Shown here in pieces: positions 6,272 through 15,077 of a stretch of DNA of 64,000 nt. Each line of letters opens with the position of its first letter. Positions within the stretch are counted from its first letter, which is position 1. The notes below the pieces were generated by a model, which searched no databases, was not told the DNA's origin, and saw nothing but the letters and a program-made list of their open reading frames with translations. The position numbers and the translations under genes were made by a program. This DNA is from JAJYSO01 sp964586655 (lineage in GTDB: Bacteria > Bacteroidota > Bacteroidia > Flavobacteriales > Flavobacteriaceae), in NCBI GenBank assembly GCA_964586655.1, contig CAZPGY010000006.1, forward strand, positions 62,001-126,000, given 5' to 3'.

Positions 6272-8056
6272 GTGAAGAAATTTCTGTTGAAAAATATTAA
6301 TTCTCCCGCCGATTTACGTCGGATTCCCATTCAGGATCTTCCTCGTTTAGCGCAGGAGCTACGCGATTTTATCATCGATATTGTGGCGGCCAAAAAAGGA
6401 CATTTGGGCGCGAGTCTCGGCACTATCGAATTGACCATTGCCCTGCACTATTTTTTTAACACCCCCAAAGATCAATTGGTTTGGGATGTGGGGCATCAAG
6501 CTTATGGCCATAAAATCTTGACCGGCAGACGAGATCAATTTGAAACCAATCGACAATTACACGGAATCAGCGGATTTCCCAAACGCGGCGAAAGCGAATA
6601 TGACACCTTTGGGGTGGGACACAGTTCAACAGCCATTTCAGCCGCCTTGGGGATGGCCCTTTCCGACAAATTACAGCACAAAAAACAGGCCCATATTGCC
6701 GTTATCGGCGATGCAGCCATTGCCGGCGGAATGGCCTTTGAAGGCCTCAACCACGCCGGCGTGGCCAATACCGATCTTTGGGTAATCCTCAATGACAATT
6801 CCATGGGCATTGATCCCAGCGTGGGAGCTTTAAAAGAATATTTGAGTCAGTCTGATATCGGAAAAACCCATCCGCAAGATAATATTTTTGAGGCCTTAAA
6901 TTTTCACTATTCCGGTCCTATTGACGGGCATGATTTTGCACAACTGTTTGCTGCTTTTAAGGAATTAAAAGAGGTCAAAGGTCCCAAATTACTTCACGTC
7001 ATCACCACAAAAGGCAAAGGCTTGAAATCTGCTGAAGAAGATCAGGTTACTTTTCACGCTCCCGGCAAGTTTAATAAAAAGACGGGCGCGCTCCTCCATG
7101 CCGACGAATCTCATCTTCCGCCAAAATTTCAGGATGTCTTTGGTTTGAGTTTGGTTGAACTGGCAAGGAAAAACGAAAAAATTATCGGTATTACGCCGGC
7201 CATGCCTACGGGCAGCTCTTTAAAATATATGATGCATATTTTCCCCGACAGGGCTTTGGATGTCGGTATTGCCGAGCAACATGCGGTGACCCTTTCTGCC
7301 GGTATGGCCACGCGAGGCAGCATCGTATTTTGCACGATTTACTCCACTTTCTTACAGCGGGCTTATGATCAGCTTATCCACGATGTGGCCCTTCAAGATT
7401 TACCGGTTGTTTTTTGTATTGACCGCGCAGGATTGGTAGGACACGACGGGGCTACTCATCACGGGGTTTTTGACATGGCTTACCTGCGTTGCATTCCCAA
7501 TATGATGATTGCTGCTCCGGCCAATGAAATTGAATTGCGCAATATGATGTACACGGCCTCCCAAGGTCTAAAACATCCGATAGCCATTCGATATCCTCGA
7601 GGGCGCGGAAGCCTCATCAATTGGCGAAAACCCTTTAAGAAAATTGAAATCGGAAAAGGTCGCTGCTTACAAAAAGGCAAGTCTCTGGCGGTTTTATCGG
7701 TGGGTGCCATACAGGGTCAAGTTTCTGCCGCCATTAAAACGCTGGACAAAGGAGCGAGCATCGCTCATTATGACATGCGTTTTGTCAAGCCCCTGGACGA
7801 AGAGCTCTTATTAAGTCTTATTCCTAATTTTCAAGTCATCATAACGGCTGAAGAAGGCGTAATCACCGGAGGCTTTGGCGAGGCAGTACTCCATTTTCTC
7901 CACAAGCACAATTATCGGGGGAAATTAATCAAACTCGGAATTCCGGATCGATTTATTGAACACGGCTCGACCGAGGAACTTCGAGAAATAGCCGGCATAT
8001 CTCCGTTAAAAATTAAGGAAGTTTTAGAAAAGGAACTTGGGCAATTAGGGGATTAG
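6272..8056 (+). CDS. dxs: 1-deoxy-D-xylulose-5-phosphate synthase
   Basis: About 594 aa from the GTG at 6272, which gives VKKFLLKNINSPADLR, the usual N-terminus. A TTG at 6224 would add 16 unconserved residues and overlap tadA. It condenses pyruvate with glyceraldehyde-3-phosphate using thiamine diphosphate, the first step of the MEP isoprenoid pathway. The thiamine-binding motif appears as GDAAIAGG near residue 145 with NDNSMGID near 173. The Gly-to-Ala change in the first motif is usual for Bacteroidota Dxs. DVGIAEQHAV (Glu near 335) and YPRGRG are also present. The thioesterase gene follows 42 bases later. Confidence 0.97.
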   Translation: MKKFLLKNINSPADLRRIPIQDLPRLAQELRDFIIDIVAAKKGHLGASLGTIELTIALHYFFNTPKDQLVWDVGHQAYGHKILTGRRDQFETNRQLHGISGFPKRGESEYDTFGVGHSSTAISAALGMALSDKLQHKKQAHIAVIGDAAIAGGMAFEGLNHAGVANTDLWVILNDNSMGIDPSVGALKEYLSQSDIGKTHPQDNIFEALNFHYSGPIDGHDFAQLFAAFKELKEVKGPKLLHVITTKGKGLKSAEEDQVTFHAPGKFNKKTGALLHADESHLPPKFQDVFGLSLVELARKNEKIIGITPAMPTGSSLKYMMHIFPDRALDVGIAEQHAVTLSAGMATRGSIVFCTIYSTFLQRAYDQLIHDVALQDLPVVFCIDRAGLVGHDGATHHGVFDMAYLRCIPNMMIAAPANEIELRNMMYTASQGLKHPIAIRYPRGRGSLINWRKPFKKIEIGKGRCLQKGKSLAVLSVGAIQGQVSAAIKTLDKGASIAHYDMRFVKPLDEELLLSLIPNFQVIITAEEGVITGGFGEAVLHFLHKHNYRGKLIKLGIPDRFIEHGSTEELREIAGISPLKIKEVLEKELGQLGD

Positions 8057-8098
8057 GACGTATATTTCGCACTAAATTTATCGAATCAACAACAAGCT

Positions 8099-8587
8099 AT
8101 GGAGAAATTTCAAATACGTTGGAGCGATCTTGATCCGAACCGTCATTTGGCCAATTCGGCTTTTATGGATTTTATGAGTCAAGCCCGGTTAAACACCATT
8201 AAGAAAGCGGGAGTAAACCACAAAGTACTGGCCGCTCACGACATGGGCCCTATAGCTTTTTATGAGCATATTTATTATTTTAAAGAAGTATCTCCGGATG
8301 AACCCATTTACATTAGCGTAGAACTCAAAGGCTTGTCGGAAGACGGGATATTTTTTGCCTTTGATCACAACATCTACAACAAATCGGGACACAATTTGGC
8401 CCATTGCAGTATGATGGGCGCCTGGATGGATCTTAAAAAACGTCGGTTAAGTACACTGCCGGATAAACTGTCAGACAAATTTAAAGCCATAAAACGCGCT
8501 GCCGATTTTAGAACCCTGACCAAAAGAGACACCCGAAAACACGGCGTCAAACCCCGACATATGGAAAGGATTGAGGAAGAGGGTTAA
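8099..8587 (+). CDS. Acyl-CoA thioesterase (hotdog fold, 4HBT/YbgC-like)
   Basis: 162 aa. The N-terminus EKFQIRWSDLDPNRHLANSAF carries the hotdog thioesterase signature with the conserved Asp-Pro-Asn-x-H-x-x-N, and the long central helix runs over MDFMSQARLNTIKKAG. Such enzymes hydrolyse fatty acyl or aromatic acyl-CoA thioesters in the cytoplasm. The last 45 residues are basic and unconserved. The substrate is not readable from sequence. It lies 42 bases downstream of dxs and could share its message. Confidence 0.87.
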   Translation: MEKFQIRWSDLDPNRHLANSAFMDFMSQARLNTIKKAGVNHKVLAAHDMGPIAFYEHIYYFKEVSPDEPIYISVELKGLSEDGIFFAFDHNIYNKSGHNLAHCSMMGAWMDLKKRRLSTLPDKLSDKFKAIKRAADFRTLTKRDTRKHGVKPRHMERIEEEG

Positions 8588-8693
8588 AAACAAAAGCAAT
8601 ACCGTAAAAACTTCCTGTTCTATTGGTAACAAAATGTTGAATGAATCGTCATTATGATAAATACAAGACAAGGATAACCTTGAAAACAACCTT

Positions 8694-10265
8694 ATGAAAC
8701 ATCTATTAAGCAACAACTTCCTCCTCAGTTTTAGTCTCGTCCTATTGTTTTTCGCGATTTCGCCGGCAGCACATGCACAAGCTGTTTCGGGGGTACTGGT
8801 TGATCAAAACACCGGAAAAACCATTCCCTTTGCCGATGTCCAAATTGGGGAACATTATGGCGTCATCACCAATATTGAAGGAGATTTTATTGTGAATGTA
8901 GCAGGTTTTCAGCCTACGGATTCTCTGGTATTTTCAAGTATGGGTTATCGACAAAAAGCCATCGCCCTAAAAGATTATAAGCAAGACACGGTTTTCCTGT
9001 CGCCCCGGGTCAATCAACTGGCAACGGTCTACCTCACCGGAAAAGAATTGACTCCTCGTCAAGTGATTGACAGCGTGCGCGCTCACCTTACCGACAATTA
9101 TGACTTTTCGGGAACCCAATTCACTGTCTTCCGCCGCAATAAAAACACCATGACCCCACAAAAAATTGGTTTTGACGTTAAAAAAGCCCGCAACCTGATC
9201 GATAAAAATACGGTCAAAAGATTCAACAAAACCATCGACAGTATTTCCAAGGCCTCCAAGGGGAACACCGTAACTACGTACAATGCACTTTTGGCGGATG
9301 GGGTCATTAATGAAAAGGATTCCATAAAAATGCGGCTCGACAAGGCTACTTCTTTAATGGATAAAGAGCGAACGGTCAAAATGAGTGATTTTGTGGTGAA
9401 AATCATGGACAAAATGGGCGAAAGTCTCAAGACCGACAATACCTTTAAGGTGCGCACCGGAATTATTCCCCTTGGCGATTCGGTCAATGTTGCTGAAATT
9501 TTTGAATCGGATAAAGACAGTATCAAAGTGGATTCTTTACACACCTCAAGTGTGGTCGGCAGCCTGACCGATGTTTTAAACCAAACGACTTTCAGAGAAG
9601 AAGGTGAAGTCATCGCAATTATGTTGGGGGGTGCGGTAGACGGGCAAATGATTAGTGCGTTTATTCGTGAACCGGATGATTATGAGTATACCATTGAAGG
9701 CATGACGCGTTTTAATGACGATTTTGTTTATATCCTTTCCTTTAAACCCGACCGCGGCTTGTTTGGCAATCAAGGCCGCTATACCGGCACGCTTTATGTC
9801 ACCACCGGAAACTATGCCATTGTCAAAGCCGATTATCATTTGGCGGAGGGAGAACACGGTACCAAATTCAATTTTAAATTTTTACTGGGGGTTAAATATG
9901 TAGAAAAAGGTCGATCGGGTACGGTAATCTATCAACCGAACGGCTTCGGAAAATACATGCCCAAGTATGTGCGTCTTAACAGTCATAAATATGCTTATTT
10001 CAACCGCAATTTTGTGTTGAAAGAAAATGTCAAAGGAAGGAGAAACCGCATCAAACTCAAATTTGAAATCACGCTTGAATTTGACAATAAAGTGCAAGAT
10101 GAATGGGTATTTATCAACACGCGAAGCCTTCAAGGAAATGAATTTGAGGCCTTTCAAGCCAATCAAGGGGTAGTTGACCAACATCTTGAGCAATACAATC
10201 CCAAGGTATGGGAAGGCCATAACACCTTGGCGCCCACGGAAGCCATCAAAGAATACAATCAATGA
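8694..10265 (+). CDS. Secreted carboxypeptidase-regulatory-like domain protein, paralog 1
   Basis: 523 aa. A Sec signal peptide (residues 1-29, ending SPAAHAQA) predicts export. Residues about 30-110 form a carboxypeptidase D regulatory-like beta-sandwich (VSGVLVDQNTGKTIPFADVQI, then SSMGYRQKAI), the domain used by many Bacteroidota outer-membrane proteins. The rest is a lineage-specific region ending in a beta-rich part (GRYTGTLYVTTGNYAIVKADYHL) like that of DUF5686-type proteins. No enzyme motif is seen. The downstream gene at 10537 is a clear paralog. The stop codon lies inside the left end of a hairpin-forming element. The role is unknown, probably envelope-associated. Confidence 0.8.
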   Translation: MKHLLSNNFLLSFSLVLLFFAISPAAHAQAVSGVLVDQNTGKTIPFADVQIGEHYGVITNIEGDFIVNVAGFQPTDSLVFSSMGYRQKAIALKDYKQDTVFLSPRVNQLATVYLTGKELTPRQVIDSVRAHLTDNYDFSGTQFTVFRRNKNTMTPQKIGFDVKKARNLIDKNTVKRFNKTIDSISKASKGNTVTTYNALLADGVINEKDSIKMRLDKATSLMDKERTVKMSDFVVKIMDKMGESLKTDNTFKVRTGIIPLGDSVNVAEIFESDKDSIKVDSLHTSSVVGSLTDVLNQTTFREEGEVIAIMLGGAVDGQMISAFIREPDDYEYTIEGMTRFNDDFVYILSFKPDRGLFGNQGRYTGTLYVTTGNYAIVKADYHLAEGEHGTKFNFKFLLGVKYVEKGRSGTVIYQPNGFGKYMPKYVRLNSHKYAYFNRNFVLKENVKGRRNRIKLKFEITLEFDNKVQDEWVFINTRSLQGNEFEAFQANQGVVDQHLEQYNPKVWEGHNTLAPTEAIKEYNQ

Positions 10266-10424
10266 GTTCATTTAAACTTTCTATTATTGGCTACAAAATG
10301 ATCTTTTTGCCCCATATTTTGCCTTTTCCTTACTCCATAGCTACGGCTATGCAGTGCAAAAAAGACTTCATCTGGGACAAAAATCTCTATTTTTCGCTTC
10401 AATCCTAAAAGTTTAAATGACCTC
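10264..10424. repeat. Hairpin-forming element with inverted ends
   Basis: Ends GAGTTCATTTAAACTTT (10264-10280) and AAAGTTTAAATGACCTC (10408-10424) are inverted repeats differing at one base. Inside, GATCTTTTTGCCCC can pair with GGGACAAAAATC, and the apex CATAGCTACGGCTATG is itself a hairpin. The apex resembles the CATAGCTATGGCTATG core of family-B elements. The left end overlaps the stop codon of the preceding gene. Confidence 0.65.
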
Positions 10425-10482
10425 AATAAAAAATCAGGAGTTAATCGGGGAAGTCTGTATAGTTTTCTTATTTTTAGGGTTA

Positions 10483-10530
10483 ATACCAAAATGGCATACA
10501 AATTAGTCCAATATTTAGGCACAAATCCTT
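10483..10530 (+). repeat. Family-B element, left end only
   Basis: Begins ATACCAAAATGGCATAC and continues AAATTAGTCCAATATTTAG, matching the left end of the complete copy at 26196. It stops just before the ATG at 10537, so the 5' leader of that gene is built from the element. Confidence 0.7.
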
Positions 10531-10536
10531 TACAAG

Positions 10537-11949
10537 ATGAGAAAAAATTATGCATTTTTTCAAGGACTTTTCCTGTGTTTCATGGCGATCTCATATTCGG
10601 TACAGGCCCAATCTACAACCGGTATCTTATTGGATCAAAATACCGGGAAAAGCATTCCTTTTGCCAAGATTCAAACCGGAGAACAATGTGTTTTAATCCA
10701 CAACACCCGAGGAGCCTTTGAGGTCGAATTGACTCCGGAAGCAACCGATTCGCTCACTTTTTCTGCCATGGGTTATCAATCCAATACCCTTTCCTTGAAG
10801 AATGATGAACTCGATACGGTTTATCTTCGTCCGTCGACCTATCAGAAAGCAAATTTACCCATTGTCAACGAAAAGCTTCAGGCACTTGACCTCATGAAAA
10901 TGGTAAAAAAGAACCTCAGCGACAATTATCAGCTTGCGGCCCCAAGATTCACCGTTTCCATGCGGCACAAAAGTATGATAAAACCACAACAGCTGGGTTT
11001 TGAGATTTTAAAAGCCAACCACTTAAACGGCGCGAATACAGCACAGAAAATCAAAGCCGCTATTAATCGTTTGATCCGTAAAAACAAGAAAACCAACACC
11101 GTCATTTACCGTACATATCGGGCAACAGGCCAATTTACTCCATCCGGAGGCCTAACTGTACTTCCACAAAAAGCAAAAGTATTAAACAAGGCAAAAGGCT
11201 TGCATTACGGCAATTTTATGATCCGTATATTCAAACAACTTGCCCAACATATCAAAACGGAAAACTACTTTAGATTTCGCTCCGGAATTATTACCATCAA
11301 CAATTGTTTTGACCTCAATACCTATGCCGCTGCTCCTACAGATGCGGATTCCTTAACAAAAGGGAAACTCAGCCTGCGTCTCTACCAACTTTTAAACCAA
11401 GGGATTTTTTCGGAAGACCGCTCTTCTCTTCCCATGGCGCGATACATGCCTTCAAAAGATAAAATTCCTGTAGAATTTATCCTCGATCACTCCCTTTATG
11501 AATATACCTTGGAAGGCGCAAGCATGTATAAAGGATCGCCGGTTTATGTCGTTTCTTTTAAACCCGCTTCCGGCACCTCCGGAAAATTTGAAGGGAGTTT
11601 ATACATCTCGCCCAACACCTTTGCCATTTTAAAAGAGCACTACCGACTTGCCGTGGAGCAATATACCCATGAAACTGACTTAAAATTTTTATTAAACTCA
11701 AAATATGAACAAGACCTCAAATCGGGAACGCTTCTTTTTACCCGGCTTAAAACGGGAAAGTATGTGCTAAAATATTTACGAATGACCGGTCGGCAATACA
11801 CGCATTTCGATCGGAAATTTCATTTAAAAGAAAATGCTTGTGAAAAAGACCCCATCAAGCTGAAATATGGCGTGACTTTGAACTTTACGACAGCCTACGA
11901 AAACGAATGGGTGTTTTCCGGTTTTAAGCCAAGTACGGAAAACCCTTAG
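10537..11949 (+). CDS. Secreted carboxypeptidase-regulatory-like domain protein, paralog 2
   Basis: 470 aa with a signal peptide ending in VQAQS (about residue 25). It aligns along its length with the 8694 protein: TTGILLDQNTGKSIPFAKIQTGE against SGVLVDQNTGKTIPFADVQIGE, SAMGYQSNTLSL against SSMGYRQKAIAL, and LSDNYQLAAPRFTVSMRHK against LTDNYDFSGTQFTVFRRNK. It is therefore a tandem duplicate. It is shorter in the middle, and its regulatory-like domain is more diverged. No catalytic motif is visible. The leader carries a family-B end. Envelope or cell-surface function is inferred only from the signal peptide and domain. Confidence 0.78.
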   Translation: MRKNYAFFQGLFLCFMAISYSVQAQSTTGILLDQNTGKSIPFAKIQTGEQCVLIHNTRGAFEVELTPEATDSLTFSAMGYQSNTLSLKNDELDTVYLRPSTYQKANLPIVNEKLQALDLMKMVKKNLSDNYQLAAPRFTVSMRHKSMIKPQQLGFEILKANHLNGANTAQKIKAAINRLIRKNKKTNTVIYRTYRATGQFTPSGGLTVLPQKAKVLNKAKGLHYGNFMIRIFKQLAQHIKTENYFRFRSGIITINNCFDLNTYAAAPTDADSLTKGKLSLRLYQLLNQGIFSEDRSSLPMARYMPSKDKIPVEFILDHSLYEYTLEGASMYKGSPVYVVSFKPASGTSGKFEGSLYISPNTFAILKEHYRLAVEQYTHETDLKFLLNSKYEQDLKSGTLLFTRLKTGKYVLKYLRMTGRQYTHFDRKFHLKENACEKDPIKLKYGVTLNFTTAYENEWVFSGFKPSTENP

Positions 11950-12038
11950 CCCGAATAGGTCTTAATAGCGCAGTCGAGAAGTCTATCAATATTATTTAGG
12001 ACAACAGCAAGCAAAGAGCTAAAAAAAATTAACGATAA

Positions 12039-12070
12039 TTTGTTTCTTTTAAGTTTATTTTATAACTTTA
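12039..12070 (+). promoter_or_regulatory. Promoter for the protease / BspA-like gene pair
   Basis: TTTG at 12039-12042, 20 bases, then TAACTTTA at 12063-12070, one base off TAnnTTTG. Predicted transcription start is about 70 bases before the ATG at 12145, leaving room for a leader upstream of that start rather than the one at 12174. Confidence 0.5.
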
Positions 12071-12173
12071 GCTCAACTCAGCAAGTTGCGACATTTTTTA
12101 AAAATAAAAAAAATCGTAACTATTAATTTAAAACCTTTTACATTATGCAAAATTTATACGAAATAATTAAAAA

Positions 12174-15038
12174 ATGGGGGGGGGGGTATTGATAATAATA
12201 CTGTTTTTTAACGTTGCCAACACCTTTGCCCAAATCAAAAAAACCGCCTATTATATAGAACTCAACCCGGGTTACAACTTAGGAGTCGTTCATACCATCC
12301 AAAACAAAGATAGTATTTTAAGTATTAATACTGCATTAGATGATTTTGATACTTTTCTAAACAGTAAGGATATTTATTATTTTAATTCTGCTTTTCCAAG
12401 TTCGGATTCCCCTCTCCTTCAAAGAGTATATAGTATTACCTTAAAACAAAATGCCTCCATAGCTGATTTTAAGGGAAGGCAAGAAATCAATAAAATGACG
12501 GAGATAAAAAAAACGGAGTTATTGACCAGTGGAAATGGGATTCCAATCCCAAACGATTATTTTCATTCCAACGGAAAGCCTTTTACAGCCTTAAAACTGA
12601 TTAAGGCTCCTCGGGCGTGGCATATTACTCATGGGGATTCCACGCTTGTCATTGGAATAGCAGATACTCAAATTGAAAGTCACATCGATCTTGATGGTAA
12701 AATAGACACTGTTTTACAAGTGGGAGGGGGTATTGATGATAGACCACATGGTACGGGTGTCGCCAGTGTAATTGCGGCAAAGACAAACAATGGTATTGGG
12801 ATGAGTAGTATAGGGTATAACACTCATTTAGTCGCAACAGATGGAAGCTATGCTACAGGGGGATCTTTAGCCCAAAGACTTAGTGCACTTATTAACTATC
12901 CGGGGATGAGAGTTGTTAATTGTAGTTGGCGTGTTTTGGGTATAACCAATGATTCAGAAGCGGAGAATACTTATATAAAAGAGGTTATTCTTGAAGCTAA
13001 AGCTAATGATGTTCTGATTGTTGTAGCTGCTGGAAATGGCGATATGGCTTATCAGTATCCGGCATCTTTTGAATATAACAATGTTATCTCCGTAACAGCT
13101 GTTGGACATTTTTTCCCTATAGGAGGAAATACTTTATATCATCATACTTTGATAAATGCACCGGATATTGATTACGGCATGACCGGTTGGCGGGATTGTT
13201 TTGCAAACATCCCTTGGAATATTGATCCGGTAACCAGTGGACTTACCCATAATGATCGTGTCGATATTTCCGCTCCCGGTTGGCATATTCAATGTGCTAC
13301 AGATCCTAATACATATCACGATACGCTTGCCACAGGTACTTCGGTCGCTGCTCCCTTTGTCACAGGAACAGCTGCCCTGATGTTCGCCGTAAATCCCGAT
13401 TTAACAGCGGCTCAAGCCAAAGACATTCTGCTGAATACGACCGATTATATTTATGATATCCCTTATAATAAACCCTTTAAAGGAGAATTGGGAACCGGAC
13501 GACTCAATGCCTATCGTGCGGTTTTAAAGGCCAAATGTATGGGAAACAATAACCTTTCGGGGGTGGATTTGATGATTCGCGATGCTGAAGACGATTTTGG
13601 GGATGAACCTTATACCGGAGAAGGCCATCCTTGGGAAAGTCCGGATATTTGGATCAGGAACGATTCTACCAAAAAGTGGATACATACTAATCAAAACCCT
13701 GAATACGATCCCGTCAACCCAACGTATGTTTGTGTACGGATAACCAATAATGGATGCCAGACCTCGAGTAGTTCGGATCAACTTAAATTATATTGGGCCA
13801 AGGCAAATACCTCTTTAAACTGGCCGGAATATTGGGATGGTAGCGTTCAGGAGAGTGGGATTCCCATAAGTGGGTTAATCACAGTAAAAAACATTCCTTC
13901 TTTAGCAGTAGGAGAAGATACCATATTACGAATCCCATGGCACATCCCAAATCCAGAACTCTATCAACCGATTACTCCTAACTCAAATTCCTGGCATTTC
14001 TGTTTGTTGGCTCGTATAGTATCTAATGACGACCCAATAGACACGGAAGGTGATTTTATCACCTATAATGTAACTCATAATAATAACATTGGTTGGAAAA
14101 ATGTAACTGTGGTCAATAATCAGGCCTACATACCGGGAAATATTGGAGGGGTAGTTGCCGTTACCAATCCGTATCTGGAGGAGAAAGCTTATAACCTGGA
14201 GTTTATCGCTAAGGAAAATAAAAGTGGGGAAGAAATATATCATTTAGCTGAGGTGGGTATAAAATTAGACAATACCCTTTATCAGAACTGGATTGCCGGT
14301 GGAGAAAAATCGGATAGTTTAAAAATGGAAAGAAAGAAGGCTATTGTTACCGGAGGACATACCACCTTACAAAATCTTGTTTTTGCTCCGGGGGAATTAG
14401 GTACGCTTTACCTAACTTTTAATTTTCTTACGCCACAAGGCACCTATCAAGATGAGGAATTTACGTATTATGTCATTCAAAAAGATGCGCAAACCGGTCA
14501 GGTCATGGGAGGTGAAACCTATAAAATCAGGAAAAAACCCAGACCTTTATTTTTTGCCCGCGCAGGAAGCGATAAAAGTATCATAAGAGGGCAGAATGTC
14601 ATTATAAAAGCGGATACCATTTATGAACCCTCTATTTACAATTGGTATGATTTGGAGGGGAACCTTATTTATACGGGAAAGGACATGACTGTCTCTCCGC
14701 AGGTTACTAAAAAATACAAATTAGAGGTTATTTCTACCCTTGATGGGTATAAAGACTATGATATTATCAAGGTTCAGGTAAATTCGCCGTTCAAACTTGA
14801 AGAATTAATTCCTAATCCGACCACAAGCTTTGTGACGGTTCATTATATTGCCGATCAGGCCGCTTCAGCCTATCTTATGATAACCGGGGTCAACGGTGGA
14901 GTTTCCAATAATTATATTCTCGATACTGCTTTGACCCAGAAAACTCTAAACCTCTCAAATTATACAACGGGTGAATATATCATATCCCTTGTCTGTGATG
15001 GGCTCATCCGTGATTATAAGTACTTGCTTGTTCAGTAA
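12174..15038 (+). CDS. Secreted subtilisin-like serine protease (S8) with T9SS sorting domain; possibly phase-variable
   Basis: 954 aa from the ATG at 12174, which sits at the edge of an 11-G tract. The subtilase triad is present: Asp in GIADTQIESHID (about 164), His in PHGTGVASVIA (about 192), Ser in ATGTSVAAPFV (about 389), with the oxyanion Asn in VAAGNGD. The C-terminus (LIPNPTTSFVTVHY ... YIISLVCDGLIRDYKYLLVQ) is a type-A T9SS sorting domain. The hydrophobic core VLIIILFFNVANTFAQ lacks a charged n-region in this frame. The ATG at 12145 (MQNLYEIIKKW) would supply it, but it is out of frame with 11 G and in frame with 12 or 9. The BspA-like gene follows after 39 bases. Confidence 0.88.
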   Translation: MGGGVLIIILFFNVANTFAQIKKTAYYIELNPGYNLGVVHTIQNKDSILSINTALDDFDTFLNSKDIYYFNSAFPSSDSPLLQRVYSITLKQNASIADFKGRQEINKMTEIKKTELLTSGNGIPIPNDYFHSNGKPFTALKLIKAPRAWHITHGDSTLVIGIADTQIESHIDLDGKIDTVLQVGGGIDDRPHGTGVASVIAAKTNNGIGMSSIGYNTHLVATDGSYATGGSLAQRLSALINYPGMRVVNCSWRVLGITNDSEAENTYIKEVILEAKANDVLIVVAAGNGDMAYQYPASFEYNNVISVTAVGHFFPIGGNTLYHHTLINAPDIDYGMTGWRDCFANIPWNIDPVTSGLTHNDRVDISAPGWHIQCATDPNTYHDTLATGTSVAAPFVTGTAALMFAVNPDLTAAQAKDILLNTTDYIYDIPYNKPFKGELGTGRLNAYRAVLKAKCMGNNNLSGVDLMIRDAEDDFGDEPYTGEGHPWESPDIWIRNDSTKKWIHTNQNPEYDPVNPTYVCVRITNNGCQTSSSSDQLKLYWAKANTSLNWPEYWDGSVQESGIPISGLITVKNIPSLAVGEDTILRIPWHIPNPELYQPITPNSNSWHFCLLARIVSNDDPIDTEGDFITYNVTHNNNIGWKNVTVVNNQAYIPGNIGGVVAVTNPYLEEKAYNLEFIAKENKSGEEIYHLAEVGIKLDNTLYQNWIAGGEKSDSLKMERKKAIVTGGHTTLQNLVFAPGELGTLYLTFNFLTPQGTYQDEEFTYYVIQKDAQTGQVMGGETYKIRKKPRPLFFARAGSDKSIIRGQNVIIKADTIYEPSIYNWYDLEGNLIYTGKDMTVSPQVTKKYKLEVISTLDGYKDYDIIKVQVNSPFKLEELIPNPTTSFVTVHYIADQAASAYLMITGVNGGVSNNYILDTALTQKTLNLSNYTTGEYIISLVCDGLIRDYKYLLVQ
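12176..12186. repeat. Homopolymeric tract of 11 G inside the signal-peptide region
   Basis: Eleven consecutive G, the only such tract in the window. Reading from ATG 12145, 11 G leads to a TGA at 12190-12192 after 15 codons. Twelve or nine G would join MQNLYEIIKKWGG to VLIIILFFNVANTFAQ. It is a classic position for slipped-strand phase variation; a sequencing error in the homopolymer is the alternative. Confidence 0.8.
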
Positions 15039-15077
15039 GTACGAAAAATTATTTTTTAACTTCTAAATTACAAAACC

